Assembly (NCBI GenBank): GCA_019916065.1 | Contig: CM034244.1 | Span: 31,155,933-31,219,932, forward strand | DNA: 64,000 nt | From: Vitellaria paradoxa | Lineage: Eukaryota > Streptophyta > Magnoliopsida > Ericales > Sapotaceae | Direction of reading: 5' to 3' | In this document: piece after piece, positions 24,101 through 35,205 of the stretch | How the letters are laid out: the number at the start of each line of letters is the position of its first letter | How positions within the stretch are numbered: the stretch's first letter is position 1 | Translations under genes and position numbers: made by a program | Notes under the pieces: model-generated | Seen by the model: the letters and a program-made list of their open reading frames with translations, nothing else | What the model was told of the DNA's origin: nothing | Database searches by the model: none

Positions 24101-25087
24101 GGCAGGTCGCTCGCTCACATGGCAATCACACAAGGCTACTAGTGGCCGAAGATGGGGAAGGATGCTTAAGCCTATGTTTGTAAGTGCAAAAAGTGCCAGA
24201 AGTTTACTCCAATCCCTCATTAACCTGCTTGAGAGCTCAGTCCACTTACCAGTCAGTGGCCGTTTGCTCAATGGGGGCTTGATATAGTGGGGCCACTGCC
24301 TATTGCTACTAGGAACAATAAGTAGTTAGTGGTCGACAGCAATTATTTTACCAAATGGGTAGAGACGGAACAATTAGCACACATCAAGGATGTAGATACT
24401 ATTCATTTCATATAGAAGAATATCATCACGAGGTATGGCATCCCTAGGACATTTATTTCCAATAATGGAATGTAGTTTGATAGTTCTTCATTTAAGGAAT
24501 ATTATTTTAGATATGGGATCAAAAATGTCTATTCAACACAAACTTCAAATAAGATTATCCTGAACGGCATCAAGAAAAAGTTAGAAGCTGCTAAAAGGAA
24601 GTGGGTTGACGAACTTCTATCAGTGCCTTGGACATACCGAACAACCCCAAGGAGGTCAACTGGTGAGTCTCTATTCTCTCTGGCTTATGGGATAGAGGTA
24701 GTGATTCCACTGGAGGTTGGCTTGCCGATCATACGTACCTAAGCCTTTGACTAAAGGGAAAACAATATATCAATAGGGGTGAGTCTAAACTTGATTGATG
24801 GGAAAAGGAAGTTAGCTTCACTGAGACTTGCAAACTATTAGTAAGAGGCAAGGAGAAAATACAACAAAGGAGTTAAGCCAAGAGAATTCAAGGTTAGAGA
24901 CTCTGTGTTAAGAAAGCTGATGGGAGCCAGAAAGGTTCTAAGTAACGAAAAGCTCGGCGCAAACTGGGAAGGTCCGTTCCGCGTTACAAAAGTGCTCGGC
25001 AATGGTGCTTACAGGCTATGTGATCAAAATGAGAGACTAGTTAAGAGGCCGGGGAATACTGCTCATTTGAAATTATATTATATGTAA
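21120..25087 (+). pseudogene. pol of the Tat gypsy element: protease, RT, RNase H, second RNase H, integrase; broken
   Basis: The protease remnant (21362-21720) keeps YNAIIGRSWI but has VAAESSTEVMF where the D-S/T-G active site should be. RT: WRVSVDYVDLNKAYLIDPFP (22218), FITPGGVYCYRVMPFGLKNA (22397) and the catalytic VYIDDMVVKSK (22521). The first RNase H is eroded (about 22960-23330). The second, archaeal-type RNase H is WQIEVDGSS (about 23407) through FEATDNETKYEAFLARL and HNTHANALATLA (about 23740). Integrase: a zinc-binding remnant from about 24090, the core beginning GLDIVGPLP (24274), TPRRSTGESLFSLAYG (about 24645) and the C-terminal GANWEGPFRVTKVLGNGAYR (24957). The TAA at 25085-25087 ends it. 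Many stops and shifts; inactive. Confidence 0.9.
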
Positions 25088-25194
25088 GCATTTGTATTGA
25101 ATACTATTTAATAATGAAATTCTTTGCAGATAAGCATATAAAAGAAGCAATTTCAAAAGCTTCCATAAAGCTAAAGATATCACTAAAAAAGATG

Positions 25195-25400
25195 GCCACA
25201 CTAGGTTTCCTAAGTGCTGGTTCGAAACGATTGCCACATTAGGTTTCCCTAGTGCTGGTTCGAAAAAGATTGCCACACTAAGTTTTCCTAGTGTTGGTTC
25301 AAAAAGGAATGCCATAGTATATTTCCCTAGTGTTAGTGCTAAAGAATTGCCACATTGGGTCCTTCCAAGTGTTGGTTCTAAAAGATTGCCACATTGATTC
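25195..25400 (+). repeat. Minisatellite, ~38-39-bp units, in the retrotransposon 3' region
   Basis: Five diverged units start GCCACA or GCCATA and continue TTTCCCTAGTGCTGGTTCGA. A partial sixth follows, just downstream of the pol stop. Tandem repeats at this position are known in Tat/Ogre-type elements and can seed satellites. Confidence 0.85.
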
Positions 25401-26654
25401 GAAAGAGATTCTCATGATGGATTCCTTTGTTTAGAAGAACAAAAGATTCATTGGGTTTCCCCAATGGTTGGCTTGAAAGGATGGCGAGCTTGCTAGTTTA
25501 CTTATAAGCTTGTAAATGTGTGATTTTTTTTGCTTTGCTTACCAGCTCTAAATTCCCTTTCAAATTGATATTACTTATTAAGATAGTCAAGATAACTAAA
25601 AATTTAAAAGCCTTGATCACATTGTGCCAAAAAACATGGCAAAAATGTAATATAGTTCAAAATATACGAATGCAAGTCTTCCCCGACCACTCGAAATGTG
25701 GTCAGCTACATGCTAAAAGGCTACATCATTGCTATTATGTTGGTAAGGGTTGAATTAAGAAGCATATCCTAAGTGTGAATTAATTTAAGAAGTATAACCA
25801 GAAATGCTCATGAAGAATAAAATAGTCAAAGTTTAAAACTTCTTGACCACTCAAAAGAAAGGTCAGCATTTACTAGAAGATGTTTTCACAGTAAAGTCCA
25901 TGGTGATCTAATTTAGCTTTTGTTATGATTCATTTATATAGATCCTGAGTATTGTTCTAAACACTATTGTCTAGTGGGTTTCGTTACTCAACATATGACT
26001 ATTCACTAAGGGATTTTGCTCGGCACTAGATAAGAAAGTACATTATTTAAGTGTTAAAATTCAATCATTATTTACTCATTTGGAAAGATAAAAGTCGTAA
26101 AGCACAGTTAAATAGCACTATGTTTTCTTAATATTTGGGAAGCTCAAAATACAAGTGTAGAAGGAAGAACAAAAGAATGACTACAGAACTCATCAGTCTT
26201 TGTACATTAAAGAATCAAAGTACATTGGATGAAAAGAATCACGCAAATAGCCTAGAATTTTTCTTAAGTGTTAAAATTTGCTACTTTGTCAGCAGCTATT
26301 TCAATAAACGCCTTGGCTATGTTCTTAATTATTTCTTCGACGATAGAGGCAAAAAATCCATTAATTGGATCCTGGTCATTGCTAAAAATTCAAAACACAT
26401 AACATGTTGAGTAAAAGGCAGCTCATAATAATTTCAGTTAGGAAAGAATTTTCAAAAATTCCATTTTTCATTAACATAAAAGAGTTTTACATTGGGGTTT
26501 AGTTACAAAAAAAAAAAAAAAAAGGAAAATAAATAAAGTAGATAGGCTGGCCTAAGTCTCACTTCTCTCTCTCCTTGGAAGTCTCCTTCTTAAGCTTGAG
26601 ATGAATCACTTATTTTGCATTAGGATCTTGAGCAGGGTCTTCCATTCGAGTTTC
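25401..26654. other. Non-coding 3' segment of the retrotransposon
   Basis: Between the minisatellite and the antisense ORF I see no conserved domain. TCTTCCCCGACCACTCGAAA (25677) and TTCTTGACCACTCAAAAGAA (25839) are related and 160 bp apart, a possible degenerate duplication. Confidence 0.5.
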
Positions 26655-29159
26655 TTATGGAGTAGCAGAAGAGATGTCCTTAGAAACACTGTCCACTTCA
26701 ACTTTATCCTCTTCGATCTCCTCTTCAACAGTTTGAATTGACGGGGTCTGAGGAGGACGATCAAAACTGAATAATGGGATGGCATTGTGAGGGTTTGGAA
26801 ACGGTACTTCCTTATATGCTGGGGACGTGGGTTTGACGTTTTTCCTTTTCATTGCTACCTCCCAACCATCTAAGAAGTATTCATTCTTGGCATCTTGTAT
26901 TTAGCCGACGAATTCTTAAAATTAGGCTTCAAGGAGGCAATAGCTTTATCATCACAAGCTTTTACTGTGAGTTCCTTCTCCTGCAAAGCTGAGGACTTGA
27001 GTCCAATTTCAATTTTTCGATCTTGCCCTTCACATTAGCTTGCTAGAAATGGGACTTGGCCAGCTCCGGCACAATCATCTCCTCCTCGGCTTTAGAAAAT
27101 GATAGCTAAGACTTCGTCGAGGCAAGCTCGCTTATCTTCTGCACCAATTCCTCATCTTTTGAGGCTAATAGTTTGTCCAGGTACACTGCCTTGTTGATGC
27201 TGGCCTCTGCTATGGCGTTGGCAGTAGACAGTTGTTGCTCAGAGCTCTTCTTTTCCTCATCGAGGCCTTTATTTTCCTCTTCCAACTCCTTTTTTTTCTG
27301 CCTCGAGATCATTGATTTTTTCCCTGAGGCTCTTGATGTAAGCCTTGTCCAAATCAGCCTTTGTGTGGCTCCTCGTGATGAGTTCCATGGTGTGGAGGGT
27401 TGACTGAAATAAGATAAGGAAATTTAGTAAATTATAGTCTACAAATAGAGAAGAACATTAGAGATTGGGCAGAAAAAGCTCATAGTAATTAGGTTCTTCA
27501 TTAATGTGGAGTAAAGGTCTTCTAGTTTGTTTTTCCTTATGTTTTGAATGTCACAAAGAGGGAGAATACACTTGAGGTATTCCTCAGGGTGGTTAAAGGC
27601 AGAATCTTATATGGTAAAAGGGCATCCTAGTGGGAATTGGAGACTCGAGATTAAAACCTGAGGGACGAATAGGGGAAAGTCCCTTACTGGATTCTTTAGA
27701 TAAATAATTTGTAAAAGGACTTGGCTCATCCATTGTTCATTAGATGGCATGGAGCTTGTTTGCTCAGGAGGAAGTGGTCGAGAGGAGCCTAAAGCGTTTG
27801 CCCGCTGGGTTAGGGGCACCTTAGCTGCCACAAGAGTCTCAAGGAGAAGGACTTCATCGATATGATCAACCCTCTATTTTTTCCTTGCCTAAGGGCATCA
27901 CTTTTGGCGTAGGAGGACTTTTTATTCATCTCAATCTTCTCTTCGTTAACTTTTTGCAATTGCTTAGCCCTAACAGTTTCTTTAACTTTCTCCTCCTTAT
28001 CTTTTTTCTTGTTGGCCGCTTTTCTCTTGGCTTTTTCGTGTTTCTACTTTTTTGCAGCCTCTTTGGTTGTCTTCTTGATGTCTTTTTTTCATTGGCATGC
28101 CTTCTGTTTTGAGCTCAAGAGATGAACCAATGACTTCTATTTCCTCTTCTTCTTCTTCTTCTAAAATCAGCCTTCTCTTATGTCGAGGCTGTTCGGTAAG
28201 TTGTGCTGAATGACCAACTTGATGAGATGGCATTGGAAGAACAAGTAGAATGGCAATAGGTAGACGAGGCACCCAATCCTTGTGCTTTAGAGCGTAAAAT
28301 TCTTGCTTCTTCTCAAGGCTTGAGCAGAACCACCTCTACAACCTATTCATAGTTTCTCTAATTACAAACCCTTGTAGAGGAGAAATGAACGATCTGTAAG
28401 TTGGCTCAAAGTTGAAGAGTATAGGGATAGCTCTCGCAAATGGGTAAAGTTCTGGCCCTCTGAGAAATTTTAACACTTCCTCTATGTGTATTGTGTCAAC
28501 ACGTGTTCCCCTAGCCTAAGATTTTTTTGCTTGCTGGGCTGCAAACAAATATCAAGAAAGTGAGACTTCATTCATATTAAAAAAAAAAAAGAAAAGAAGA
28601 AATAAAAAAAAAAGAAAGAGAGAGAGAGATGAATAAATGAGAGTTTGAAGCCTGCCAACTTGGGCCTAGTGACACTAAAGGAACTGGAGGGAAGGGATCT
28701 TTATCTGGATCATACCTCCAGCGCCTATTAACAACGCAAATGTCATCCTCCGATTTTATGTTGTCAGGGAGCATGTGAACAAAGGCTTTCTCTGGTCGAG
28801 ACTTTAGATATCATTTATTCTCATCCCTCTTGACTTTTTAGATTGTGTAGCGGTAAAGGAGATCCCACTCCGAGATATGAAAACCGTAGTGTTTATTGAT
28901 TTTATTCACCCTATTCATTATCCTATAAACGTTGTGGGTGACGCATCTGGAAGAGAGATCAAGTATGTTCATAACGGAATAAAAAAAGAGATTCAAAGGA
29001 AACCTAAGACCACTTCTGTAATGGTCACGATGGGGAACCCCCTGGCTCTCGATCCCTTTCATGGGAGAGCCTAATACCTGCATTATTAGGGATGTTGTAT
29101 CTTTGCTTGAAAACCCTAATTTTCTCTTCAGACTTAAGTTCTTCAGCTAGCCTACCCAT
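26655..29159 (-). pseudogene. Antisense extra ORF of the Tat element (gypsy-type transposon domain, then coiled coil)
   Basis: Reading opposite to pol, it starts at ATG 29159 (MGRLAEELKSEEKIRVFKQR). The next segment has GLRFPLNLFFYSVMNILDL, YRIMNRVNKINKHYGFHIS and VVNRRWRYDPDKDPFPPVPL. That layout resembles the plant putative gypsy type transposon domain (Pfam Transposase_28). Then come an acidic/basic stretch (EEEEEEEIEVIGSS), a coiled coil (KELEEENKGLDEEKKSSEQQ, about 27270) and a tail ending SKDISSATP at 26655. Stops and shifts are frequent. A GAAAGA-rich stretch (28560-28640) before a good acceptor, TTTGTTTGCAG at 28549-28539, may be an intron. Extra antisense ORFs are known in Tat elements; their function is not established. 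Confidence 0.65.
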
Positions 29160-29663
29160 GCTTTTGTCTAATAAAGAGAAATAAGGAGAAGAAAAGAGTC
29201 AAAAAACTTGATACTCACCAAAAGAAAAACGTTGAATCAGAAAGAAGAAGCACTAACAGAGAAGAAAGGGATCATAGAAATGACTTGAAAAGGCTCAAGA
29301 GATGCAAATTTAAGAAAAGGATAAGTAAGGTAGATGATACGTACATATATATGTATGTGTACTTGAAATTTCAAACGAAAAAGTCAAGCAAGCAACAAAA
29401 ATGGTATTTATTGTTGCCTCCATTTTCAAATTAATATTTATGTGCCCACAGGATCACAGTCTCAGGGTTTCATGCATGCGACGTGACACACTGGAAAGGT
29501 GAAAAGATGTACCACGTATAATAAATAAAGCAGAAAGGTAGCCAATCGTGGAAAAGCACGTGAAAAGCGATGTGATTACAAGGTATGCAAAAGGACTCTA
29601 TAAATTTGACGAGGGTCATTTCAGGTACCATGTACTTTGCTTGGGAAATAAATTATCCCAATC

Positions 29664-29678
29664 GAAGTGGGGGCATAA
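29664..29678 (+). other. Polypurine tract
   Basis: GAAGTGGGGGCATAA lies directly before the 3' LTR, where plus-strand priming is expected. Confidence 0.75.
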
Positions 29679-30361
29679 TGTTGGTACAAAATAAATTTAA
29701 GACACATGGTCCCCTTGCCGAGCACCATACAGAGTGACATGCGGCATTCTACCGAGCACGTTAGGAGCATGCTCGGTGGTGGTTTAGCGATCGAAAGGAT
29801 ACTGTAGTTGAGCACCACTTTTTGATAATGAGATCCTAACTATAAATGCCCAATGGTAATAAATGAACTAGATTTATTGCCTAAAAAGACAATCTAGTCA
29901 GTTTGTTTCGTTACAAGTGGCAGACAGATGTGACATGTGGACAATTCTTGGAATTGTATTCTATCTATTCAAACGCTTTACTCGCCCACGCGCATTTAAT
30001 ACAAAGTAAGAGCATTAAATGAAAAGTAAAAGACATTCAAAGGAAAGTAAGGGGCATATATCAGGAGGTATCATTACGATTTGATTTTTACATATTACTT
30101 TATTTATTTCACCATACTATAAATACCATACTTAGCTTCGAAACCCAGGTATGCTTATTATTGTCACCAAGTGCATTACTCATTATTTTGCTCCCTTTAA
30201 TTCTCTTAAAAGTTTTTGTTGACTTAAGCATCGGAGGGTTTTCTGGTCGGGGTCCCCCTCTCTAGCCATAACCTCTATTTTCTTTGTACTCGACAGGTTA
30301 GCAATTGAATCGCTGGTTGACATGGTGAGTAGTTCTGACAGTGATTTTTTATTACCGAACA
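29679..30361 (+). repeat. 3' LTR of the Tat gypsy element
   Basis: 683 bp from TGTTGGTACAAAATAAATTT to ACCGAACA, followed by the ATAAA target duplication. It is about 24 bp longer than the 5' LTR. Confidence 0.92.
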
Positions 30362-31148
30362 ATAAACTTTTACTATTAATTTGACTTATGACTATTAATG
30401 TCTTGTCAGTAATATATATATATATATATATTTTAAGTTAATCTCCTAAACAATACCTTAATTAAGGGCCGTTTAGATGCGCAACCACTATTAAAAAATC
30501 GGGTAAAGGGGGCCCAAAAACAGGTGACTGCCCAGGGGCAGTCATGTATAGAGCAAAAGTTAGCCGTTTTAAAATAAAGCTTGACCACTATAAAGTAGTC
30601 GTCAAAAGCTTTCTAAAATCCCACTCTCCTTTTCTCCCGCGCGCACCTCGCAATATATAGCCCTCTTCCTTTATTCTTCTGTCACTCTTTACCTCTTAGT
30701 TCCCTCATCCCTCTTGCCACAGTCAAGGACACCTGCCATTATTGCTGCCAAGGTCGTTGCCACCACTGCTACTGGAGTCGCCTCATTCGCTGCTAATATC
30801 GTCACTATGAACCAGGTAAGTCGTAATTCCTCTCCTTCTTCTTATATACATATATGATATAAGTATATAGTATGCTTGAATTTCAACAATTTTTTTCTTC
30901 AAATCTTGTCCTAATCTTCTGTTAATGTTTGAGATTTTTTTTTTTTTTTTTGATTTTGGGTTTGTGGCCTGAGGATGTAAGAATAGAGAGTGGCTATGAG
31001 GAGCGTACTGTGAGGTGTGTGCTACCATTGTTGGTTGAAATTACAAATATTTGAAATCCTGAGCTTTCAACAGAGACTTGGAAGAAAAAAATCTTAATTT
31101 TTTTGATCCAAAATCTGAAAACAAAAAAGGATTCAAGATGTATATAAA

Positions 31149-31330
31149 TTGGATATAGACTATGACCATCACCGAGATCATCACATAAATCCCCACTGAA
31201 ACGTAGTACCAGTTGAAGAAGGTTTGCTAGACCTTGTTATTCTTGGGATTTTCCAGGCAGTTGAATTGGTCGGCACTGAAGGCCAAAGAGCACGGCCTAA
31301 TCCCTTGGCTCCGATGGACGTCATGGTCTT
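31149..31330 (-). pseudogene. Captured fragment of an NRT1/PTR (NPF) family transporter gene
   Basis: On the minus strand the translation runs SIGA, a one-base frameshift, GIRPCSLAFSADQFN, then ENPKNNKV, a TAG stop, QTFFNWYYVSVGIYVM and VIVYIQ. GIRPCSLAFGADQF, NPKN and FFNWYY are the signature of the region before and within transmembrane helices 4-5 of plant nitrate/peptide (NPF) carriers. About 60 codons of a ~600-residue family are present, with no other exons nearby. It reads opposite to the exon-like sequence of the surrounding CACTA-like element. I infer capture by the transposon, not a local gene; the frameshift and stop show it is not translated as such. Confidence 0.8.
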
Positions 31331-31439
31331 GTGAAAAATAAAAAATCGTGAAAGAATCAAAAGGGTTTTTGGCACATTAAATGTGATACCGGTGGGTAGG
31401 TGTCTTGGAAACTTAAGGTTGTCAGAATTTGTTTTTGTT

Positions 31440-32640
31440 TACAAATAATTATATTTATATATATAATTATGATATATATTATTAATATATATAAGTATAA
31501 TATATTATATTTTAGTGTAAGTATATTGATTTATTTTAATTATAATTAAATATTATAATAAAAATTTATATTAAGATATTATGTAATTTATATTAATTAT
31601 ATAAGTTGTTAATTAAGTATTATTTTTATATGGTAACATATTAATTTAATTTAATTAATAATATTATTATATTAACATATTATATAATTTATATTTAGTT
31701 TTATATTTAAATATAATTAATTAAGTATTTTATATTAAAAATTATTAATTAAGTTAACTATTATACTATAATATATATTCTTTATTATTATTTTAGTTAT
31801 TGTATAAATATTAACAATTTAATATATCAAACTAGATATGAGTCTAGTTTTTATGCAAGAGATGTTTAGAAGAAAAAATAATATTTATATATATATATAA
31901 AAGAAAAATTAATATTTATGTATATATATAAAGATGACATTATTGATTGATATAAAAATATCAAACAATACTAATCATCTACATTTATGTATTTCAATTA
32001 TTAAAACATAAAAAATTGTTCAATTTAGGTGTGGTGTGAATTTGAAAAAAAAAATCACACTTCTAATTTTAATTTCCGTTACGTAACATTTGTAAAATAT
32101 ATTAATTTAATTTAATAAATGATGTACTTAATGTAAATATATTTTATTAAATTATATTTAATAAATATTATAATTTAATTATTTAATTTAATTTAATTTT
32201 TAATTTAAAATAATTAATTTTACTAATATTAAATATATTTTTTAAATTATTTTAAATAAATATCATAATTAAATTAAATTAAATTTATTTATTCAACATG
32301 AATATATTTTAGTAGATTATTTTTAATAAATATCGTAATTAAATTATTTAAGTTATTATAAAATATATTTTATTCAATTATTTTTAGTACAGAATATAGT
32401 TATATTATAATTAATGTATTTTATATTTACTCGATTAACTTTATATTTTATTCAATTGTTTTTAATAAATAATATAATATAATTAAATTAAATTAAATTA
32501 AATTAATATGAAATATAATTTCAATTAATTTTCTAAATTTAATTAATTTTTTAAAAACTAATACGATTAAATATTTTATTAAAAGTATTAATAATTGTAA
32601 ACAAAATTGTATTTCCAAACAATTTTCATTTTAGAAAGAA
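31440..32640. repeat. AT-rich repeat, copy 2
   Basis: Very AT-rich DNA. The right part (32090-32640) matches, inverted, the element at 36518-37418, down to a shared TTTGTTTACAATTATTAAT and a CGTTTTTCTTT/CGTTTCTTT end. It looks like an insertion inside the CACTA-like element. Confidence 0.5.
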
Positions 32641-32681
32641 AAACGATAACAAAGAACAAAAAAACATAAAACATATACAGT

Positions 32682-32936
32682 GACTTGCGCGAGCAGCTTC
32701 GGGTTGAGATTCAAGACAAGGTTCGAGTTGAGTTCTGGGCGGAGGTTCAGGCTGAGATTCTTACCTCATTTCGAGCTGAGGTCCAGGCCTCGAATTGTGC
32801 TGAGCTTTGAGACAGGGCTTGGGCGGAGGTCATTGATGAGTTCTGTGATGAGATGGCTCAACATATGGACCATATGCGGGATCAGCTGTAGGCAAAATTT
32901 CGTGGCCCACGACATTCTAGTCAGGAAAAAAATTGA
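32682..32936 (+). pseudogene. Coding-like exon with heptad-type repeats (CACTA ORF remnant?)
   Basis: After an acceptor-like TATACAG the frame reads DLREQLRVEIQDKVRVEFWA, then EVQAEILTSFRAEVQA, WAEVIDEFCDEMAQHMDHMR and a TGA at 32934-32936, with two internal stops. The R/A-E-V-Q/R-A-E repeats suggest a coiled coil such as those near the C terminus of plant CACTA-encoded accessory or putative transposase proteins. That assignment is inference from composition and context; no catalytic domain is visible. Confidence 0.4.
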
Positions 32937-33367
32937 GTATTAAACATACATTAATTTTTAATATCTTTAAATTTTGTTTTTAGATAATTAGAATAACTAA
33001 AATTTTGAATTATTAAATGTAGGATGGCCATGATAACATCGGACTAGCCTAGCCTCCAGTACGTCGAGATGATCACAATGAGGTACAATTTAAATTATTT
33101 ACAACTGCATATATCAATTTTGTTTTAAATGAATTTCATTATTGTTTTATAGTTTACAAACTTCTACGTAGGTGTCTGTATATGTGATGTTTTATTCGTA
33201 TACTTCAAATGTATATTAAAGTCAAACATAAAAAAATAAAAAATAAAACTTACAACTTTGAACTTGAACATAGGTTGAAGATAACTTCAAACATGATACT
33301 TACAACTTCGATAATTTAACATAGGCTTAACATAGGTTGAAATATGAAACTTACAACTTCAAACTTG

Positions 33368-34175
33368 AAACTTAGAAAAATGTCACGGAGGACTCAACTG
33401 CTCAAACTGAGCATACACCGTTCTATCTAGACGGAACTTGACGAGCAGCGAGTTCTAGCCATTTGGGACTTGTAGGAACGAACCGCATGAGAATTTGAGT
33501 TATGGATTACCTAAAATGGCCTGAGTAGGTTCTACTTGAAACTTTTAGCTTAGCAACACCCACAGAGGACTCAACTGCTCAAATCAAGCATGCATCATGC
33601 AGGAATCCAAGCTATGGATTGCCCGAAATGGTTCCGAGTAGGTTCTACTTAAAAATTGAAACTTAGAAACGTCCGCGGAGGACTCAATTGCTCAAATCGA
33701 GCATATGCCGTCTGATATGGACGAAACTTGACGAGCAGCGAGTTCCCCCATTTGGGACTTGTAAGAATGAGCCACGCAAAACTCTGAGTTACGAATCGCC
33801 TAAAATGGTCTCGGGTAAGTTCGAGTTAAAACTTAAGGCTTAAAACCTCAAATTTAGAATTTGATTGCTTAAATCAAGCAAACGACGCCTGTTGTTAATG
33901 GAACCTAAGTGTAGCAAGTTTAAGTTATTTAGATGATGGGGAATAAACGGGGCTTGAATCTAAGTCATAGATCACCTGGAAAGGCTCCAGGTAGGTTCGA
34001 GTTGAAACTTAAGCTTAAGAATCTCAAACTTAGGATTTGACTGCTCAAACCAAGCAAACAGCATCCATTGTGAATGGAACCTAACGTGTAGTGAGTCTAA
34101 GTAATTTAAAAGGTACAGGAATGAATGGGCTTGAATCCGAGTCATAGATCACCTAGAAAGAGTCAGGGAAGTTTA
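33368..34175 (+). repeat. Degenerate tandem array, ~171-175-bp units
   Basis: Five diverged units start at about 33368, 33539 (shortened to ~117 bp), 33656, 33827 and 34000. Shared marks are GAGGACTCAACTGCTCAAA or its variants, GACGAGCAGCGAGTT, CCATTTGGGACTTGTA, TGGATTACCTAAAATGG and GTAGGTTCGAGTTGAAACTT. The array is non-coding and lies within the CACTA-like element. Confidence 0.8.
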
Positions 34176-34549
34176 TGTTTTTAATTTGATTAAATTTAAA
34201 TATTTATACTTGTGGTTTTGTTTATGATTTTAATTTTAAATTTATTCATTATAGTTTTTATAGTCACATTTAATTTAATTTTTTTTGTTAATTTTAGGTT
34301 TGGTTGGTTCTCTTATGATTTTGAGGTGGACACTCACTCGAAGACATTGTTTTGATTATATTTTGTAAAATTAACAATGATGTAATCATTATTTTACCAA
34401 ATATTTTATGAAACTTTAGAATTTTGCTACATAAATTCATATTGTTGTAGTATATATTTGAAAGAACATGTATAATCAATATATAGGTTTTATTGTATGA
34501 ATATACAGGTTTTTCTTACTTTTAGTAGAAATAAACATAATTTAAAAAA

Positions 34550-34767
34550 AAATACTATATACGACCATCTCTAAGCGATCGTAAAAAAGGTTTTTATCTT
34601 TCAGTTTTTCGCGACCGCTTTTGACAGTTGGCAAAGTATGAGAGAATTCCATATCACTTTAGACAACCGTTTTTAGGTAGTCGTCTAAAGTCCATAAGCG
34701 ACCGTCTATACTTTTGGCGACTGTCCGACGATCGCTATATAGCGGTCGTAGATGTTGGGGTCTAGAA
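34550..34767. repeat. CACTA-type subterminal repeats
   Basis: Both orientations of a GCGACCG(C/T) motif recur (for example CGCGACCGCTTTTGACAG, AAGCGACCGTC, TATAGCGGTCG). The complete element at 55282-56457 has the same kind of sequence near its ends. Confidence 0.65.
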
Positions 34768-34938
34768 AAATTATCAATTTTTGCTCCTTCAGCATTTTGT
34801 AAACCATCAATTTTTGCTACTTTCTTCCTTAATTACAGTAACTTTTCAACTCAGAAATTATCAAAAGTTATCAAAAATTACTAAAAAATATTAAAAATTA
34901 TTAAAATTTAAACTTTTAAACGGTACCTAACTATTATA

Positions 34939-35112
34939 TTAAATACCAGTGTATTTATTGCTCTCCCGAAAGATATGCTTGATGGTACACGACCTTCTAA
35001 TGGGGAATTCCAAATCCTGCATTGTTGCCTGTTGAGGGAGACTGGTTTCAGCTTCCTCGTCTAGCATTTGGGTAATCCTTTCCAAGTCTATTTTTTTTAC
35101 ATCCATGTTGTT
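34939..35112 (-). pseudogene. Possible RNase H-type (RVT_3) LINE fragment
   Basis: The minus-strand frame RITQMLDEEAETSLPQ...RRSCTIKHIFRESNKY ends at a TAA (34941-34939). The tail resembles the C-terminal motif of plant RVT_3 RNase H domains (histidine-hydrophobic-F/Y-R-E-x-N). Only ~55 codons are present and upstream motifs are missing, so this could be chance. Confidence 0.25.
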
Positions 35113-35205
35113 CAAGTATATTTCTAAGATGATGGCAGACCTTTGTTAAGTGTTTTTGTGCTTGGAAGCTAGAAACTCAGCTTCTTGCCACTTTTAGTTT
35201 TTCAG

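Larger units (their letters stand above)
18477..30361 (+). mobile_element. Ty3/gypsy LTR retrotransposon, Tat lineage, complete but decayed
   Basis: An 11,885-bp element is flanked by exact 5-bp duplications ATAAA (18472-18476 and 30362-30366). Both LTRs start TG and end CA. Order: 5' LTR, leader with a foldback insertion, gag, protease, reverse transcriptase, RNase H, a second archaeal-type RNase H, integrase, a minisatellite, a long antisense ORF, a purine-rich tract and 3' LTR. The second RNase H, integrase after it, and a long 3' region with an extra antisense ORF identify the Tat lineage. All frames are disrupted. LTR stretches lined up by eye differ at roughly one base in ten, mostly transitions, so the insertion is old. 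Confidence 0.92.
30486..34767. mobile_element. CACTA-like element carrying a captured gene fragment
   Basis: The left end CACTATTAAAAAAT resembles CACTACTAGAAATT of the complete element at 55282. It is followed by a GACCACT/AGTCGTC subterminal region, then a CT-rich leader, a short exon-like stretch with GCC/ACC-rich codons, and a GTAAGT donor (about 30815), as in the 55282 element. The right side (34550-34767) has reiterated GCGACCGTC/AGCGGTCG motifs and stops at TCTAGAA in place of TCTAGTG. Flanking 3-bp sites (AAC and AAA) differ. Inside are an antisense NPF transporter fragment, AT-rich DNA, a repetitive coding-like exon and a tandem array. The eroded right end limits certainty. Confidence 0.5.
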
